Shown one piece after another: positions 46,250 through 47,037 of a stretch of 47,037 bases of DNA. Each line of letters starts with the position of its first letter. Positions within the stretch are counted from its first letter, which is position 1. The stretch is from contig NZ_JAPNXS010000017.1 of the NCBI RefSeq assembly GCF_030397575.1, positions 1-47,037 of the forward strand, given 5' to 3'. The position numbers and the translations under genes are program-made. This DNA comes from Psychromonas sp. 14N.309.X.WAT.B.A12. Its GTDB lineage: Bacteria > Pseudomonadota > Gammaproteobacteria > Enterobacterales > Psychromonadaceae. The notes beneath the pieces are model-generated. The model was not told the origin of the DNA and did no database searches. It saw only the letters and a list, made by a program, of their open reading frames with translations.

Positions 46250-46324
46250 TGGGATATCGCCAAGCGGTAAGGCACCGGGTTTTGATCTCGGCATTCAGAG
46301 GTTCAAATCCTCTTATCCCAGCCA
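46250..46324 (+). tRNA. tRNA-Gln (TTG), copy 1
   Basis: 75 nt with encoded CCA; acceptor TGGGATA/TATCCCA, anticodon loop TTTTGAT. Starts the first of two identical 187-bp units. Confidence 0.95.
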
Positions 46325-46436
46325 CATTATCTAATGCGTTTCTAACGAATTAGAATCCTTGAAGAAGGTTAAACTTGAAATAATGTTTTATTTAGTTATA
46401 AAATATTACAGAGAAGTAAACTCTTAAAATAACAAC

Positions 46437-46511
46437 TGGGATATCGCCAAGCGGTAAGGCACCGGGTTTTGATCTCGGCATTCAGAGGTTCAAATCCTCT
46501 TATCCCAGCCA
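46437..46511 (+). tRNA. tRNA-Gln (TTG), copy 2
   Basis: Identical to copy 1, and the 112-nt spacer after it is the same too, so this is a recent tandem duplication. Confidence 0.95.
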
Positions 46512-46623
46512 CATTATCTAATGCGTTTCTAACGAATTAGAATCCTTGAAGAAGGTTAAACTTGAAATAATGTTTTATTTAGTTATAAAATATTACAGAG
46601 AAGTAAACTCTTAAAATAACAAC

Positions 46624-46698
46624 TGGGATATCGCCAAGCGGTAAGGCACCGGGTTTTGATCTCGGCATTCAGAGGTTCAAATCCTCTTATCCCAGCCA
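46624..46698 (+). tRNA. tRNA-Gln (TTG), copy 3
   Basis: Identical to copies 1 and 2. The repeat breaks off just after the CCA, and tRNA-Leu copy 2 follows after 5 nt. Confidence 0.95.
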
Positions 46699-46703
46699 CA
46701 TTC

Positions 46704-46788
46704 GCGGAAGTGGCGGAATTGGTAGACGCGCTAGATTTAGGTTCTAGTATCGCAAGGTGTGAGAGTTCAAGTCTCTCCTTCCGCACCA
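46704..46788 (+). tRNA. tRNA-Leu (TAG), copy 2
   Basis: Differs from copy 1 by one base in the variable arm (ATCGCAAGG against ATCGTAAGG). It should be functional. It is followed directly by the terminator repeat array. Confidence 0.94.
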
Positions 46789-46815
46789 TTCTTAACCACA
46801 CGTTAAGAAATAAAT

Positions 46816-46842
46816 AAACCAGCTAATATGCTGGTTTTTTTA
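46816..46842 (+). terminator. tRNA operon terminator, first copy
   Basis: AAACCAGC (46816-46823), loop TAATAT, GCTGGTTT (46830-46837), then T-run. Preceded by the small hairpin CTTAAC-CACAC-GTTAAG at 46791-46807. Confidence 0.92.
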
Positions 46843-46858
46843 TACCTAAAATTCAATG

Positions 46859-46942
46859 AATTGAAAGACACGCTAGATTTAGGCTCAGCAACTCCCAAAG
46901 AACGCGCAAGCTCTGAGAGCTCAAGTCTCTCCTTCCGCACCA
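46859..46942 (+). pseudogene. tRNA-Leu remnant
   Basis: Carries GACACGCTAGATTTAGG (anticodon arm region) and the 3' end TCAAGTCTCTCCTTCCGCAC plus CA. The 5' acceptor strand and D-arm are replaced by unrelated bases and the anticodon stem cannot close (CTAG with CTCAG). It cannot fold into a tRNA, so it is a partial duplicate. Confidence 0.85.
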
Positions 46943-46969
46943 TGCTTAACCACACGTTAAGAAATAAAT

Positions 46970-46997
46970 AAACCAGCTAATTTGCTGGTTTTTTTAT
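46970..46997 (+). terminator. tRNA operon terminator, second copy
   Basis: AAACCAGC, loop TAATTT, GCTGGTTT and T-run; one base differs from the first copy, in the loop. Confidence 0.9.
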
Positions 46998-47037
46998 ACC
47001 TAAAATTCAATGGATTGAAAGACGCGCTAGATTTAGG

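Larger units (their letters stand above)
46250..46698 (+). repeat. Tandem 187-bp tRNA-Gln units
   Basis: Units 46250-46436 and 46437-46623 read the same base for base, and a third starts at 46624 and stops after the tRNA. Each unit is tRNA-Gln plus a 112-nt AT-rich spacer. Confidence 0.93.
46791..47037 (+). repeat. Tandem repeat of tRNA-Leu 3' end plus terminator, cut by the window end
   Basis: The unit CTTAACCACACGTTAAG - terminator - TATACCTAAAATTCAATG - GACRCGCTAGATTTAGG starts at 46791 and again at 46945 (period 154 bp). The second unit is incomplete at the window edge, so the array continues to the right. Confidence 0.9.

Noticed and set aside
46583-46801. 72-codon minus-strand frame
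   Set aside because: It is antisense to tRNA-Gln and tRNA-Leu genes.

Overview
The window is chromosomal DNA of a low-GC gammaproteobacterium. Gene content and order match Enterobacterales, Vibrionales and Alteromonadales: uvrY-uvrC-pgsA-tRNA(Gly-Cys-Leu), grpE/dnaK/dnaJ next to nadK-recN, lolB-ispE-prs, rplY-pth-ychF, tesA/ybbAP, sbcDC, and a metT-like tRNA operon. AT-rich intergenic DNA, a chromosomal-integron-type attC site and many c-di-GMP proteins suggest a marine, possibly cold-adapted lineage such as Psychromonas. That genus guess is inference only.

Layout. 1-1.1 kb: an integron gene cassette (minus strand) with a two-TM K+-channel-like gene and a 100-bp attC at its 3' side. 1.1-2.1 kb: no convincing gene; short repeats that may be a decayed insertion-sequence end, and two diverged copies of a ~225-bp hairpin repeat. 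2.2-4.3 kb: pnp. 4.5-9.3 kb: a GST-like gene, TenA, a VOC protein and a three-gene ABC importer. 9.6-12.6 kb: an Amt-PAS-GGDEF-EAL fusion. 12.9-13.7 kb: rpsO, followed by three tandem degraded copies of its own 3' end plus terminator. 14-17.7 kb: ybbP-ybbA, divergent from tesA. 17.9-19.6 kb: a DMT permease and a PEP-CTERM protein. 20.2-23.9 kb: uvrY-uvrC-pgsA-tRNA(Gly-Cys-Leu). 24.3-31.3 kb: dnaJ, dnaK and grpE (minus), then nadK and recN (plus). 31.6-33.5 kb: a GAF-GGDEF*-EAL protein. 33.9-38.9 kb: lolB-ispE-prs and rplY-pth-ychF. 39-40.7 kb: a response-regulator diguanylate cyclase and a DeoR-type regulator. 40.8-45.8 kb: sbcC/sbcD. 46-47 kb: a tRNA operon Met-Leu-Gln-Gln-Gln-Leu, followed by tandem repeats of the tRNA-Leu 3' end plus terminator that run off the window.

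How the parts work together. Most genes are housekeeping: RNA decay, translation, chaperones, DNA repair, isoprenoid, PRPP and phospholipid synthesis. Regulation is readable in places: sigma-32 promoters before grpE and dnaK, two LexA boxes before recN, and strong sigma-70 promoters with GC-rich discriminators before both tRNA operons; rpsO has a strong sigma-70 promoter too. A second theme is c-di-GMP signalling: the ammonium-channel fusion, the GAF-EAL protein and the response-regulator cyclase, together with the GacA/UvrY regulator.

The most unusual structures are two unrelated loci (rpsO and tRNA-Leu) where a gene's 3' end plus its terminator has been tandemly amplified, resembling the rtT repeats behind E. 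coli tyrT; the wide separation of rpsO from pnp; and the Amt-GGDEF-EAL fusion. I did not find a complete new defence or mobile system.
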